From Arthrobacter echini (GTDB lineage Bacteria > Actinomycetota > Actinomycetes > Actinomycetales > Micrococcaceae), in contig NZ_SSWH01000002.1 of the NCBI RefSeq assembly GCF_004803505.1, positions 157,305 through 221,304 of the forward strand: a stretch of 64,000 nucleotides of DNA. Reading direction: 5' to 3'. This document shows positions 63,916 through 64,000 of this stretch, piece after piece. The position numbers and the translations under genes were made by a program. A model generated the notes under the pieces. It ran no database searches. It had not been told where the DNA came from and was given only the letters and a program-made list of their open reading frames with translations. The stretch's first letter is position 1. Every line of letters starts with the position of its first letter.

Positions 63916-64000
63916 CGAACCAGCCTATCGGTGCGCGGCGTCCGGACCGGCCGACGGCGGGCGGACTGTCCTGACCGACTACTGGTTCACGCGGGCGTAG

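Noticed and set aside
63916-64000. Start or end of another gene at the right edge
   Set aside because: The plus-strand frame ending at 64000 is antisense to femX-like; the 85 bases hold only its probable promoter box.

Overview
The window is 64 kb of high-GC chromosome from an actinobacterium, most likely Micrococcaceae (Arthrobacter-like). The evidence is the glmU-prs / rplY-pth, tatD-rsmA-ispE-ABC-F and purK-purE-LCP gene sets, a WhiB regulator, DUF3499, an actinobacterial HExxH-less zincin, an IniB/IniA/IniC-type dynamin cluster, a FemX-like enzyme, and many genes with a TANNNT box 6-7 nt before the start codon (leaderless-type promoters). No phage, IS element, CRISPR array or rRNA was seen.

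Layout. (1) 1-7.7 kb, minus strand: a tightly coupled six-gene surface-polymer operon. It encodes a polyprenyl-phosphate sugar transferase, a TagD-like cytidylyltransferase, a DUF1972 glycosyltransferase, a CDP-alcohol phosphotransferase, a membrane-anchored beta-sandwich protein, and a secreted beta-propeller/FnIII/LamG/PKD protein that runs off the left edge. (2) 8.0-20.6 kb: four giant STAND/LuxR (LAL-type) regulators in two 4-bp-overlapping tandem pairs. They flank rplY-pth and separate it from glmU-prs and from the surface-polymer operon. (3) 20.7-23.3 kb: prs, glmU and tRNA-Gln. (4) 23.5-33.6 kb: a small leaderless membrane-protein gene on the plus strand, convergent with a cluster encoding a transmembrane Hsp70-like ATPase, a LuxR-type regulator without an NTPase domain, IniB with an extraordinary Asn/Asp/Ser-repeat tail, and two dynamin-like GTPases (IniA, IniC). 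This is the most interesting system here. It has a palindrome in front of hsp70, repeated boxes in front of iniB, and a strong hairpin between iniB and iniA. (5) 33.8-38.7 kb: the tatD-rsmA-ispE-ABC-F operon. (6) 38.8-43.9 kb, plus strand: MoxR / DUF58 / transglutaminase, ending in a bidirectional terminator shared with succinate-semialdehyde dehydrogenase. (7) 45.6-52.7 kb: rsmI, a protein mannosyltransferase, DUF1461, SpoIIM, RDD and an L,D-transpeptidase lipoprotein. (8) 52.8-63.9 kb: ahcY, Trm112, DUF3499, zincin-like protein, WhiB, TIGR03089, GtrA, purK-purE-LCP-manA and FemX.

How it fits together. Much of the window concerns the envelope: glycan precursors (glmU, manA), glycan assembly and attachment (sugar transferase, GtrA, LCP, mannosyltransferase), peptidoglycan bridges and crosslinks (FemX, L,D-transpeptidase), and a membrane-stress module (Hsp70-LuxR-IniBAC). 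Five very large LuxR-family regulators sit beside these operons and are plausible controllers of them. Short tandem duplications (14-27 bp) at gene borders and inside low-complexity coding tails recur through the window.
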